Below, piece after piece: positions 5,502-12,990 of a stretch of 14,604 bases of DNA. The DNA is taken from contig DGVW01000037.1 in NCBI GenBank assembly GCA_002396005.1, positions 1 to 14,604 of the forward strand, read 5' to 3'. Each line of letters starts with the position of its first letter. The first letter of the stretch is position 1. The position numbers were made by a program, and so were the translations under genes. The DNA comes from Oribacterium sp. UBA4274. Lineage in GTDB: Bacteria > Bacillota > Clostridia > Lachnospirales > Lachnospiraceae. A model generated the notes under the pieces. That model made no database searches. It saw only the letters and a program-made list of their open reading frames with translations, and was not told where the DNA came from.

Positions 5502-7340
5502 ATGTGTGGAATTGTAGGTTTTGTAGGTAATCAGCAGGCGGCGCCAATCCTTCTGGACGGACTCAGCAAGCTTGAATACAGAGGATACGACTCAGCAGGA
5601 ATCGCTGTAAGAAATGATAAGTCAGAAATCGAAGTAGTAAAGGCCAAGGGCCGTCTCAAAAATCTTTCAGATAAAACAGATGACGGAAAAGCTCTGAAGG
5701 GTCTCTGCGGTATCGGACACACCAGATGGGCAACACATGGAGAGCCTAGTGAGACCAATGCTCATCCTCATATCAGTTTCCATCATCAGGTCGTTGCCGT
5801 TCACAACGGTATCATCGAGAATTTCCAGGAAATAAAGGATAAACTCCTTAAAAAAGGTTATGAGTTTTATTCAGAAACCGACACAGAGGTAGCAGTTAAC
5901 CTTGTAGACTACTATTATCAGAAGTACGGTCAGGGTCCTATCGATGCCATATCCCGTGCCATGATGCGTATCCGCGGGTCCTATGCTCTTGAATTCATGT
6001 TCACAGATTATCCGGGAGAGATCTATGTTGCCCGTAAGGATGCTCCTATGATCATCGGCATTCAGGACGGTTCAACATATATTGCATCTGACGTTCCTGC
6101 CATACTTAAGTACTGCAGAAATGTTTACTATATCGACAATCAGGAGATTGCCAAGCTCACTGAGGGTAATGCTGAGTTCTTTACTCTCGACCAGGAGCCT
6201 GTCACAAAAGAACTTGTTGAGATCAAGATGGATGCCCAGGCAGCAGAAAAAGGCGGCTATGAGCATTTCATGATGAAGGAGATCCATGAGCAGCCAAAGG
6301 CAGTCAGAGATACCATCAACTCAGTAGTTAAGGATGGAAAGATCGATTTAAGCGGTGTTGGTCTCAGCGAAGATGAGATCAGGGATATCTCTCAGATTTA
6401 CATCGTTGCCTGCGGTTCAGCATATCACGTAGGTGTTGTCAGCCAGTACGTCCTCGAGGGACTGGCACGTATACCTGTTCGTGTCGAGCTTGCTTCCGAG
6501 TTCCGTTACCGTAATCCTATCCTTGATCCTAAGGGACTGGTCATCATCATAAGTCAGTCAGGTGAGACCGCCGATTCTCTGGCGGCCCTTCGTGAGGCAA
6601 AGGAGAGAGGCCTGAAAACACTTGGTATAGTTAATGTCATCGGATCTTCCATAGCCCGTGAAGCGGACAATGTATTCTATACATTAGCCGGTCCTGAGAT
6701 AGCAGTAGCCACAACAAAGGCATACTCAACTCAGCTTATAGCAGGTTACACTCTTGCCATTGAATTTGCCAAGGTTCGCGGCGAGATCGATGAGGAGCGT
6801 TACTCACAGCTTATAGCAGAGCTTGAAACACTTCCTGTGAAGATAGAAGATATCCTGAAGGACAAGGAGCGCATCCAGTGGTTTGCAGCCAAGCAGGCCA
6901 ATGCTCAGGATGTATTCTTCATCGGAAGAGGTGTTGATTATGCCATCGGACTGGAAGGATCACTGAAGCTCAAGGAGATAAGCTACATACACTCTGAAGC
7001 CTATGCAGCAGGAGAGCTTAAGCATGGAACTATATCTCTTATAGAGAAAGGCATACTTGTAGTTGGAATACTTACACAGCCTGAGCTTTTTGAAAAGACT
7101 GTTTCCAACATGGTTGAGGTCAAGTCAAGAGGCGGCTACATCATGGGACTCACCAGCAACGGCAATTACAGCATAGAAGATACTGCCGATTTCACAGTAT
7201 ATGTTCCGACCACCGACCCTTACTTTGCTACAAGCCTTGCTGTTATTCCATTACAGCTCCTTGCATATTATGTCAGTGTTGCCAAGGGCCTCGATGTAGA
7301 TAAGCCAAGAAACCTTGCAAAATCAGTAACTGTTGAATAA
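5502..7340 (+). CDS. glmS: Glutamine-fructose-6-phosphate aminotransferase (isomerizing)
   Basis: GlmS converts fructose-6-phosphate and glutamine to glucosamine-6-phosphate, the first step of UDP-GlcNAc and cell-wall synthesis, in the cytoplasm. The start is the ATG at 5502, because the protein must begin MCGIVGF so that Cys2 becomes the N-terminal nucleophile; the upstream in-frame ATG at 5484 precedes the SD AGAGGAGA. This gives 612 residues, close to the usual length of about 610. Visible elements are the class II glutaminase domain with TRWATHG (74-80), the first SIS domain with ACGSAYH (303-309) and SQSGETADS (351-359), the second SIS domain from FFIGRGVDYAIGLEGS (472-487), and the C-terminal DKPRNLAKSVTVE. 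It is a single-gene unit controlled by the ribozyme just upstream. Nothing in the sequence is unusual. Confidence 0.98.
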   Translation: MCGIVGFVGNQQAAPILLDGLSKLEYRGYDSAGIAVRNDKSEIEVVKAKGRLKNLSDKTDDGKALKGLCGIGHTRWATHGEPSETNAHPHISFHHQVVAVHNGIIENFQEIKDKLLKKGYEFYSETDTEVAVNLVDYYYQKYGQGPIDAISRAMMRIRGSYALEFMFTDYPGEIYVARKDAPMIIGIQDGSTYIASDVPAILKYCRNVYYIDNQEIAKLTEGNAEFFTLDQEPVTKELVEIKMDAQAAEKGGYEHFMMKEIHEQPKAVRDTINSVVKDGKIDLSGVGLSEDEIRDISQIYIVACGSAYHVGVVSQYVLEGLARIPVRVELASEFRYRNPILDPKGLVIIISQSGETADSLAALREAKERGLKTLGIVNVIGSSIAREADNVFYTLAGPEIAVATTKAYSTQLIAGYTLAIEFAKVRGEIDEERYSQLIAELETLPVKIEDILKDKERIQWFAAKQANAQDVFFIGRGVDYAIGLEGSLKLKEISYIHSEAYAAGELKHGTISLIEKGILVVGILTQPELFEKTVSNMVEVKSRGGYIMGLTSNGNYSIEDTADFTVYVPTTDPYFATSLAVIPLQLLAYYVSVAKGLDVDKPRNLAKSVTVE

Positions 7341-7435
7341 TCAGCAATAACCGGGTGAGGATTCTGTGTTTTCCATTGATTTTACACATAGCACAAGTAC
7401 TGTGCAGAATCATTCAACTCATATATAATTTCAGG

Positions 7436-7470
7436 ACCGCATCGAGGATTCTCCCCGGTGTGGTTTTTCT
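7436..7470 (+). terminator. Intrinsic terminator after glmS
   Basis: Positions 7436-7447 pair with 7453-7464 in a 12-position stem with one A-C mismatch and two G-U type pairs, loop ATTCT, then TTTTTCTT. It lies 95 bp after the stop codon. The 3' arm could instead pair with 7350-7359 (see findings). Confidence 0.72.
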
Positions 7471-7481
7471 TATGAAAAGCC

Positions 7482-7496
7482 AACATTGTATACAAT
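7482..7496 (+). promoter_or_regulatory. Palindromic operator-like site upstream of rnf
   Basis: ATTGTATACAAT (7485-7496) is a perfect 12-bp palindrome. AACATTGTATACA (7482-7494) recurs exactly at 13181-13193 upstream of the V-ATPase genes. The symmetry suggests a dimeric regulator, but no regulator can be named. Confidence 0.4.
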
Positions 7497-7523
7497 ATCC
7501 CATTAATGTGTATTTTCATACTG

Positions 7524-7612
7524 CCAAGTTGTGTTTTTGTATAAAGTGACAAAATTTTAACGATACTTTTGTGTAACATATGCACTATTTAATGTACACA
7601 ACTTGGTTTTTT
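7524..7612 (+). terminator. Structured terminator-like element before the rnf promoter
   Basis: CCAAGTTGTGT (7524-7534) pairs perfectly with ACACAACTTGG (7596-7606), followed by six T residues. The 61-nt interior can fold further: AGTG (7545-7548) with CACT (7583-7586), continuing as ACAAAA (7549-7554) with TTTTGT (7567-7572). It ends 1 bp before the rnf -35 box, so it cannot be in the rnf leader made from that promoter. It may be a back-up terminator for glmS or the 3' end of a small RNA. No clear promoter for a small RNA was found. Confidence 0.5.
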
Positions 7613-7613
7613 A

Positions 7614-7642
7614 TTGTTATGATTCTCAAGTTTCGTTATAAT
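7614..7642 (+). promoter_or_regulatory. Sigma-A promoter of the rnf operon
   Basis: TTGTTA (7614-7619) and a perfect TATAAT (7637-7642) are separated by 17 bp. The predicted start near 7649 leaves a short leader of about 34 nt with GGGAGG (7668-7673) 9 nt before the rnfC ATG. There is no room for a riboswitch, so control is likely to act at the promoter. Confidence 0.75.
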
Positions 7643-7682
7643 ATTAAAAGTCTATGAAATTATTTTTGGGAGGTATACGAAC

Positions 7683-9083
7683 ATGGGTGTTACCACTTTT
7701 AAAGGTGGCGTCCATCCCTATGACGGCAAGGATCTTGCAAAAGATCAGGCTATAGTAGAGCTGAAGCCACAGGGACTCATGGTTTATCCGTTATCTCAGC
7801 ACATTGGTGCTCCTGCAAAGCCTTTAGTGGCCAAGGGAGACCATGTCCTCGTAGGACAGAAACTTGCTGAGGCAGGCGGATTTATTTCCAGCCCGGTAAT
7901 CTGTTCAGTTTCCGGTACCGTAAAGGCTATCGAGAAGCGACTTACAGCCGGTGGAGCCATGGTAGACGCAATCGTCGTTGACAACGACCAGAATTATGAT
8001 TCAATTGAGGGATTTGGTCAGGCAAGAGATTATACAAAATTAAGCCGTGACGAGATCGTCAATATCGTTAAGGAAGCTGGTATCGTTGGTTTAGGAGGTG
8101 CCGGATTCCCGACATCTGTCAAGCTCATGCCGAAAGACGTTAACAAGATTGATTATTTCCTTGTTAATGCTGCGGAGTGTGAGCCATATCTTACATCTGA
8201 TTACAGAGACATGATTGAGACCCCTGAGAAAATCATCGGTGGTCTTAAAGTCGTGCTTTCTATTTTCCCTAATGCAAAGGGTGTTATCGCAGTAGAGGAT
8301 AACAAGCCTGATGCTATCAAACTTCTCACTGAAAAAGCACAAGGTGAGTCCGGAATCGAAGTTGTCGCTCTCAAGACAAAATACCCTCAGGGTGGCGAGC
8401 GTCAGCTCATTTACGCTGTCACAGGCAGAAAGATCAACTCATCCATGCTTCCTGCTGATGCAGGCTGCATCGTAGACAACGCTGACACAATGGTAGCTAT
8501 CTACGAGGCAGTATGCGAGTCAAAGCCTCTGGTACGAAAGATCGTTACCGTAACCGGTGACGCTGTTGCAAAGCCGGGCAACTTCAAAGTTCCACTTGGG
8601 ATGAACTATCAGGAGCTCATTGATCAGGCCGGTGGCTTCAAGGACGATCCTGAGAAGATCATCTGCGGCGGTCCTATGATGGGTATACCTCTTTTCAAAC
8701 TGGATGTACCTGTAGCCAAGAACTCATCATCCATTCTTGCATTACTGCATGATCCTGTTTCTCAGGAGCCTACAACAGCATGTATCGGATGCGGACGCTG
8801 CGTAACTGCCTGTCCTGAGAATCTCATGCCGACTATGCTTATGAAGGCAGCATTAAACAAGGATTCCGAGAGATATACTTCTCTTGATGGTATGGAGTGT
8901 ATCGAGTGCGGATGTTGTTCATATGTTTGTCCTGCCAAGAGACCACTTACTCAGGCTTTCAAGCAGATGAAGCGCCGTGTAAATGCAGAGCGCAGAGCTG
9001 AGGCCGCCAAGGCAAAGGCTGAGGCTGAATCCAAAAAAGCAGAAGATAACAATACAAAATCTACTGAGGAGGTGAAGAAATGA
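7683..9083 (+). CDS. rnfC: Rnf complex subunit C (NADH/FMN and 4Fe-4S subunit)
   Basis: RnfC is the peripheral cytoplasmic subunit of the Rnf complex, which couples ferredoxin oxidation and NAD+ reduction to Na+ or H+ export; it carries the NAD(H) site and FMN. The 466-residue protein starts with the clostridial RnfC signature FKGGVHPYDGKDLAKD. The glycine-rich nucleotide-binding motif GIVGLGGAGFPTSVKL is at 133-148, and an SLBB-like segment covers about 287-320. Two 4Fe-4S motifs follow: Cys367-370-373-377 (CIGCGRCVTAC) and Cys406-409-412-416 (CIECGCCSYVC). The last 36 residues form a Lys/Glu/Ala-rich, probably helical tail. It is first in the rnfCDGEAB operon, and its stop overlaps the rnfD start by 4 bp (ATGA). 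Confidence 0.97.
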   Translation: MGVTTFKGGVHPYDGKDLAKDQAIVELKPQGLMVYPLSQHIGAPAKPLVAKGDHVLVGQKLAEAGGFISSPVICSVSGTVKAIEKRLTAGGAMVDAIVVDNDQNYDSIEGFGQARDYTKLSRDEIVNIVKEAGIVGLGGAGFPTSVKLMPKDVNKIDYFLVNAAECEPYLTSDYRDMIETPEKIIGGLKVVLSIFPNAKGVIAVEDNKPDAIKLLTEKAQGESGIEVVALKTKYPQGGERQLIYAVTGRKINSSMLPADAGCIVDNADTMVAIYEAVCESKPLVRKIVTVTGDAVAKPGNFKVPLGMNYQELIDQAGGFKDDPEKIICGGPMMGIPLFKLDVPVAKNSSSILALLHDPVSQEPTTACIGCGRCVTACPENLMPTMLMKAALNKDSERYTSLDGMECIECGCCSYVCPAKRPLTQAFKQMKRRVNAERRAEAAKAKAEAESKKAEDNNTKSTEEVKK

Positions 9084-10027
9084 AAAAGATGTTAAATCTT
9101 TCCTCAAATCCTCACATTCGTGACAGTGTTACAACCGCCGAAATCATGCGTGACGTAGTTATCGCCATGATTCCTACAGCACTTTACGGTATTATCCAGT
9201 GGGGTGTTAATGCGGCACTTGTTGTACTTCTCACAGTTGCATGTGCTGTACTGTCCGAATATGCATACGAAAAGTTCATGAAGATGCAGATCACCATCGG
9301 TGACTGGTCGGCAGCAGTAACAGGACTTATCCTTGCCCTTAACTGCCCGCCGGATATCCCTGTATGGATTCCTTGCGTTGGTTCTGTTTTTGCAATCATC
9401 GTTATCAAGATGCTTTACGGTGGTCTCGGCAAGAACTGGATGAACCCTGCACTCGGTGCAAGATGTTTCCTCCTTATTTCATTTGCCGGCAAGATGACAT
9501 CCTTTACTCCGATCGGTGCTGATGCTATGTCAGGAGCCACTCCTCTTGCATACATGAAGAACGGCGGGGATATGGCCAATGTAAACCTCATGAATCTTTT
9601 CCTCGGACGTATCCCGGGAACCATCGGCGAGGTTTCAAAGCTGTGCCTTCTGATCGGTGCACTTTACCTCATCGTAAAGAAGGTTATCTCACCTAAGATT
9701 CCATGCATTTACATCGGAACTGTAGCATTATTTACATTACTTTTTGGTGGTCATGGATTTGATCTTTACTACCTTGCAAGCGAGATTCTGGGCGGCGGTC
9801 TCATCTTCGGTGCTTTCTTTATGGCAACCGACTATGTAACATCACCTATCACTCCAAACGGACAGGTAGTATATGCTGTTATCCTTGGTATCATGACAGG
9901 TCTTTTCCGTCTGTTCGGTGGTTCTGCAGAGGGCGTATCCTATGCGATCATCCTTACAAACATCCTTGTGCCTGTTATCAACCTGAAGACCATACCAAGA
10001 GCTTTCGGAAGGGAGGGTGACAAGTAA
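9080..10027 (+). CDS. rnfD: Rnf complex subunit D (membrane flavoprotein)
   Basis: RnfD is an integral membrane subunit that passes electrons through a covalently bound FMN and is part of the ion pathway. The 315-residue protein has multiple hydrophobic helices, for example about 28-58, 97-112 and the long C-terminal half. The flavinylation motif SGATPLAY is at 151-158, with predicted acceptor Thr154. Family features include the N-terminal LNLSSNPHIRDSVTTAEIM and GKNWMNPALGARCFLL (117-132). Length is normal. The start overlaps the rnfC stop, and the rnfD TAA shares one base with the rnfG ATG (TAATG), so C, D and G are translationally coupled. Confidence 0.97.
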   Translation: MKKMLNLSSNPHIRDSVTTAEIMRDVVIAMIPTALYGIIQWGVNAALVVLLTVACAVLSEYAYEKFMKMQITIGDWSAAVTGLILALNCPPDIPVWIPCVGSVFAIIVIKMLYGGLGKNWMNPALGARCFLLISFAGKMTSFTPIGADAMSGATPLAYMKNGGDMANVNLMNLFLGRIPGTIGEVSKLCLLIGALYLIVKKVISPKIPCIYIGTVALFTLLFGGHGFDLYYLASEILGGGLIFGAFFMATDYVTSPITPNGQVVYAVILGIMTGLFRLFGGSAEGVSYAIILTNILVPVINLKTIPRAFGREGDK

Positions 10028-10635
10028 TGAAAAAAGATTCATTTGTTAAAGATGCCCTCGTCCTTACAGCTATAACACTGATTTCCGGATTACTTCTCGG
10101 AGCAGTTTACGGACTCACAAAAGAGCAGATTGATAATATCAAAAATGCTTCAACCATCGCCTCCTATCAACAGGTTATGGCAGCAGAAGAGTATGATGAC
10201 GAAATCTATGCAGAAGCCCTTGAAACCGCAAAGTCAGAGGGAACTGTTTCAGCCGACAACGGTGGAGCAGAGCTTCTTTCTGTTGTTGCAGCCAAGGATG
10301 CTTCCGGTGCCGAGATCGGTTACATCGTTAAGGCACAGGCTGCCGGATACGGCGGAAGCGTAGTAGTAGTTATCGGTGTAGACTCAGATCTCAAGGTTAC
10401 AGGCATTTCCTTCCCTGAGACTCTTCCTGAGACAGCCGGCCTTGGTCAGCGTGCTCTCGAGCCACAGTTCTATGAGCAGTTTGCAGGCAAGGGAACAGGT
10501 CTCAGCGTCAAGAAGGGCGGCGGAGCCGGTGAGAGCGAGATCGATGCCATCTCCGGAGCTACCATTACTTCTACAGCGGTAGTTAATTCAACCAACGCTG
10601 CAACTGAGTTCGTTCAGAACTATATAGCAAAGTGA
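10027..10635 (+). CDS. rnfG: Rnf complex subunit G (covalent FMN, extracytoplasmic domain)
   Basis: RnfG carries a covalently bound FMN on the outer face of the membrane. The 202-residue protein has one N-terminal transmembrane helix (about 9-29) and an exported FMN-binding domain (about 75-195) ending in EIDAISGATITSTAV, with predicted acceptor Thr179. Length and layout are normal. The motif region closely resembles the second FMN domain of the exported protein at 230-1198 (EVDAISGATITSNAI). The junction with rnfD is TAATG; rnfE follows after 15 bp with its own AAGGAGG. Confidence 0.96.
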   Translation: MKKDSFVKDALVLTAITLISGLLLGAVYGLTKEQIDNIKNASTIASYQQVMAAEEYDDEIYAEALETAKSEGTVSADNGGAELLSVVAAKDASGAEIGYIVKAQAAGYGGSVVVVIGVDSDLKVTGISFPETLPETAGLGQRALEPQFYEQFAGKGTGLSVKKGGGAGESEIDAISGATITSTAVVNSTNAATEFVQNYIAK

Positions 10636-10650
10636 AGGAGGTCGTGATAA

Positions 10651-11346
10651 ATGAACAAATATATCGAGAGAATTTATAACGGCATCGTTAAGGAGAATCC
10701 TACCTTCATTCTTATGCTTGGTATGTGTCCTACACTTGCTACAACAACAAGTGCTACAAACGCCATCGGTATGGGTCTTTCCACCACAGCCGTTCTTATG
10801 TTTTCAAACATGCTCATTTCCGGACTGAGAAACATCATTCCTAACAGAGTGAGACTTCCGGGTGAGATCGTTGTTATCGCATCACTCGTTACCATAGTAC
10901 AGCTGCTTATGCAGGCATATACACCTGCCATCTACGAGTCACTGGGTATTTACATCCCTCTTATCGTTGTTAACTGTATCATCCTTGGTCGTGCTGAGGC
11001 ATACGCACTTTTCAATACCCCTGTCATTTCCTTCTGTGACGGACTTGGTATGGGTATAGGATTTACTTTTTCATTAACTGTACTCGGTGCAGTACGTGAG
11101 CTTATAGGAGCCGGATCCATCTTCGGATTCCAGATCATCCCTTCTGATTACACAATCGGGATTTTCGTCCTTGCTCCGGGTGCATTCATCGTTCTTGCAT
11201 TCCTTTCTGCCATCCAGAACAAGCTCAAGCTTCCTTCTGCAACAAACGGCGGTCAGGAGGTTCCTGAGTTCGTTACATCCGGCGATGTAATGGGTGCATT
11301 CAACCAAAAAGAAGCTCCTGCTTCTGAAATCAAGAAGGAGGCTTGA
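10651..11346 (+). CDS. rnfE: Rnf complex subunit E (membrane subunit)
   Basis: RnfE is a polytopic membrane protein that, with its inverted-topology homologue RnfA, forms the membrane core and shares an iron-sulfur centre. The 231-residue sequence has about six hydrophobic helices and the family motifs LGMCPTLATTTSATNAIGMG (24-43) and VVNCIILGRAEAYA (106-119). Cys26 and Cys109 are the candidate cluster ligands. The C-terminus (about 193-231) is a polar cytoplasmic extension. The SD GAAGGAGG precedes the ATG. The stop codon lies in the rnfA leader, with only 2 bp between the two genes. Confidence 0.96.
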   Translation: MNKYIERIYNGIVKENPTFILMLGMCPTLATTTSATNAIGMGLSTTAVLMFSNMLISGLRNIIPNRVRLPGEIVVIASLVTIVQLLMQAYTPAIYESLGIYIPLIVVNCIILGRAEAYALFNTPVISFCDGLGMGIGFTFSLTVLGAVRELIGAGSIFGFQIIPSDYTIGIFVLAPGAFIVLAFLSAIQNKLKLPSATNGGQEVPEFVTSGDVMGAFNQKEAPASEIKKEA

Positions 11347-11348
11347 GC

Positions 11349-11963
11349 ATGATAGATTTATTACTTATAGCAATTAAATATTCACTTGTATCAAACGTTG
11401 TACTGTCCCAGTTCCTCGGAATCTGTGCTTTCCTTGGTGTTTCCAAGAAGGTCGATTCCTCAAAGGGTATGGGTGCTGCAGTTATCTTCGTAATCGTACT
11501 TGCATCCCTGGTTTCACACGCTATCTATGTGTTATTTATGGCTGCAACATCACCTCTGTGCAAGGCACTGGGTCTTAAGGATGGTCTTGAGTATCTCACA
11601 ACCATCGTTTTCATCCTTGTTATTGCAGCATTGGTTCAGTTGGTTGAGATGTTCATGAAGAAGAATATGCAGAGTCTGTATGAGGCTCTTGGTGTATTCC
11701 TCCCTCTTATCACAACAAACTGTGCAGTACTCGGTGTTGCACTGAACAGCGTAACCTATGGATACAATTTTGCAGAGTGTCTTGTTTATGGTCTTGGTAT
11801 CTCCATCGGATTTGCACTTGCTCTTATCCTGATGGCATATATCCGTGAGAATGTCATCGAGGGCAACGACAGCATCCCTAAGTCATTCCAGGGATCTCCG
11901 ATTGTTCTTCTTACAGCCGGACTCATGGCCATTGCATTCTTCGGATTCTCTGGTCTGATTTAA
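11349..11963 (+). CDS. rnfA: Rnf complex subunit A (membrane subunit)
   Basis: RnfA is the membrane partner of RnfE. The chosen start is the ATG at 11349, 7 nt after AAGGAGG (11335-11341). A TTG at 11343 is in frame but only 1 nt from the SD, so it is unlikely to be used. The product is 204 residues with about six membrane helices. Family motifs are VVLSQFLGICAFLGVS (17-32) with Cys26 and PLITTNCAVLGVAL (119-132) with Cys125; these match the paired cysteines of RnfE and probably hold the shared [2Fe-2S] centre. The rnfB SD overlaps the rnfA stop codon. Confidence 0.96.
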   Translation: MIDLLLIAIKYSLVSNVVLSQFLGICAFLGVSKKVDSSKGMGAAVIFVIVLASLVSHAIYVLFMAATSPLCKALGLKDGLEYLTTIVFILVIAALVQLVEMFMKKNMQSLYEALGVFLPLITTNCAVLGVALNSVTYGYNFAECLVYGLGISIGFALALILMAYIRENVIEGNDSIPKSFQGSPIVLLTAGLMAIAFFGFSGLI

Positions 11964-11973
11964 GGAGGTAGAC

Positions 11974-12918
11974 GTGTTAGTTACATTTATTGTAGTCGCT
12001 GCCGGCCTTGTCGGTGCGACCGGTTTGATCCTTGGACTGTTCCTCGGTGTTGCTTCCGAAAAGTTCAAGGTTGAAGTAGATGAGAGAGAAGCAAACGTAA
12101 GAGCAGCTCTGCCGGGTAACAACTGTGGTGCCTGCGGTTTCCCGGGATGTGACGGTTGTGCCAAAGCCATCGCCAATGGAGAAGCTCCTGTAAACCAGTG
12201 TCCTGTCGGAGGCGCAGCAGTAGCAGCCAAGATTGCTGAGATTATGGGCACCAATGCATCAGGAGAAACAGCTGACAAGAAGGTTGCTTTCGTAAGATGT
12301 AAGGGAGACTGTGATAAGACCAAGCAGGCTTTCCATTATACAGGAATTGCAGACTGCAGAGACCTTTCAGTAGTTCCTAACGGTTCAGAAAAAGAGTGTC
12401 CGTACAGCTGCTGCGGATACGGCACTTGTGTAAAAGCCTGTAAGTTTGATGCTATCCACATCGTTAACGGCGTAGCAGTAGTTGACAAGGAGAAGTGTGT
12501 TGCCTGCGGAGCATGTGTAAAAGCATGTCCAAAGCATATCATCGATCTTGTACCTTATAAGAAAAAACACATCGTATCATGTCAGAATCACTTAAAGGGC
12601 AAGCAGGTCAAGGATGCATGTGCAGTAGGATGTATCGCCTGCGGTATGTGCGAGAAGAACTGCCCGTTCGATGCAATTCATGTCATTGATGGTCTTGCTA
12701 CAATGAACGACAAGTGTAAGGATTGTGGTATCTGTGCTCAAAAGTGTCCTACAGGTGCCATAACAGGAAAGCGCCCTGTTAAACCGGCTGCACCAAAGCC
12801 TGCTGCACCTGCAAATGCACCAAAGGCGGCAGCCGCAGCTCCTATAGAAGCTAAGGCTTCGGCAACAGCTCCTGCAGATAAGCCTGCAGAGCAGCCTAAA
12901 GATACAGCCAATGCCTAA
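11974..12918 (+). CDS. rnfB: Rnf complex subunit B (ferredoxin-type iron-sulfur subunit)
   Basis: RnfB accepts electrons from reduced ferredoxin and feeds them into the Rnf complex. The 314-residue protein starts at GTG (11974), 5 nt after AAGGAGG. It has an N-terminal membrane anchor (about 2-26), then an Fe-S domain with Cys51, 54, 59 and 76 (NNCGACGFPGCDGC). A cysteine-rich segment follows (Cys109-156), then ferredoxin-like motifs at Cys175-178-181-185, Cys220-223-226-230 and Cys248-251-254-258. Further cysteines at 203 and 216 may complete clusters. The last 48 residues are an Ala/Pro/Lys-rich, probably disordered tail. It is the last gene of rnfCDGEAB and is followed by a strong terminator. 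Confidence 0.96.
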   Translation: MLVTFIVVAAGLVGATGLILGLFLGVASEKFKVEVDEREANVRAALPGNNCGACGFPGCDGCAKAIANGEAPVNQCPVGGAAVAAKIAEIMGTNASGETADKKVAFVRCKGDCDKTKQAFHYTGIADCRDLSVVPNGSEKECPYSCCGYGTCVKACKFDAIHIVNGVAVVDKEKCVACGACVKACPKHIIDLVPYKKKHIVSCQNHLKGKQVKDACAVGCIACGMCEKNCPFDAIHVIDGLATMNDKCKDCGICAQKCPTGAITGKRPVKPAAPKPAAPANAPKAAAAAPIEAKASATAPADKPAEQPKDTANA

Positions 12919-12941
12919 TAGAAAATAATTTCTATAGACCA

Positions 12942-12990
12942 AAAAAGAGAAGCTCCGTTTTAGCAATAAAACGGAGCTTCTCTTTTTATT
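12942..12990 (+). terminator. Strong terminator of the rnf operon
   Basis: Positions 12942-12961 pair with 12968-12987 as a perfect 20-bp stem around loop AGCAAT, with an A-run on the left and a T-run on the right. It could work in both directions, although no minus-strand gene ends here. Confidence 0.93.

Noticed and set aside
7355..7585. Open frames of 64 and 67 codons on the plus and minus strands between glmS and rnfC
   Set aside because: They overlap each other and two terminator structures, lack an SD and show no protein-like composition.
11343..11348. rnfA start at TTG 11343
   Set aside because: It is only 1 nt from AAGGAGG; the ATG at 11349 has 7-nt spacing.
11883..12323. 146-codon minus-strand frame opposite rnfB
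   Set aside because: It is antisense to the conserved cysteine-rich coding region of rnfB and has no recognisable domain.
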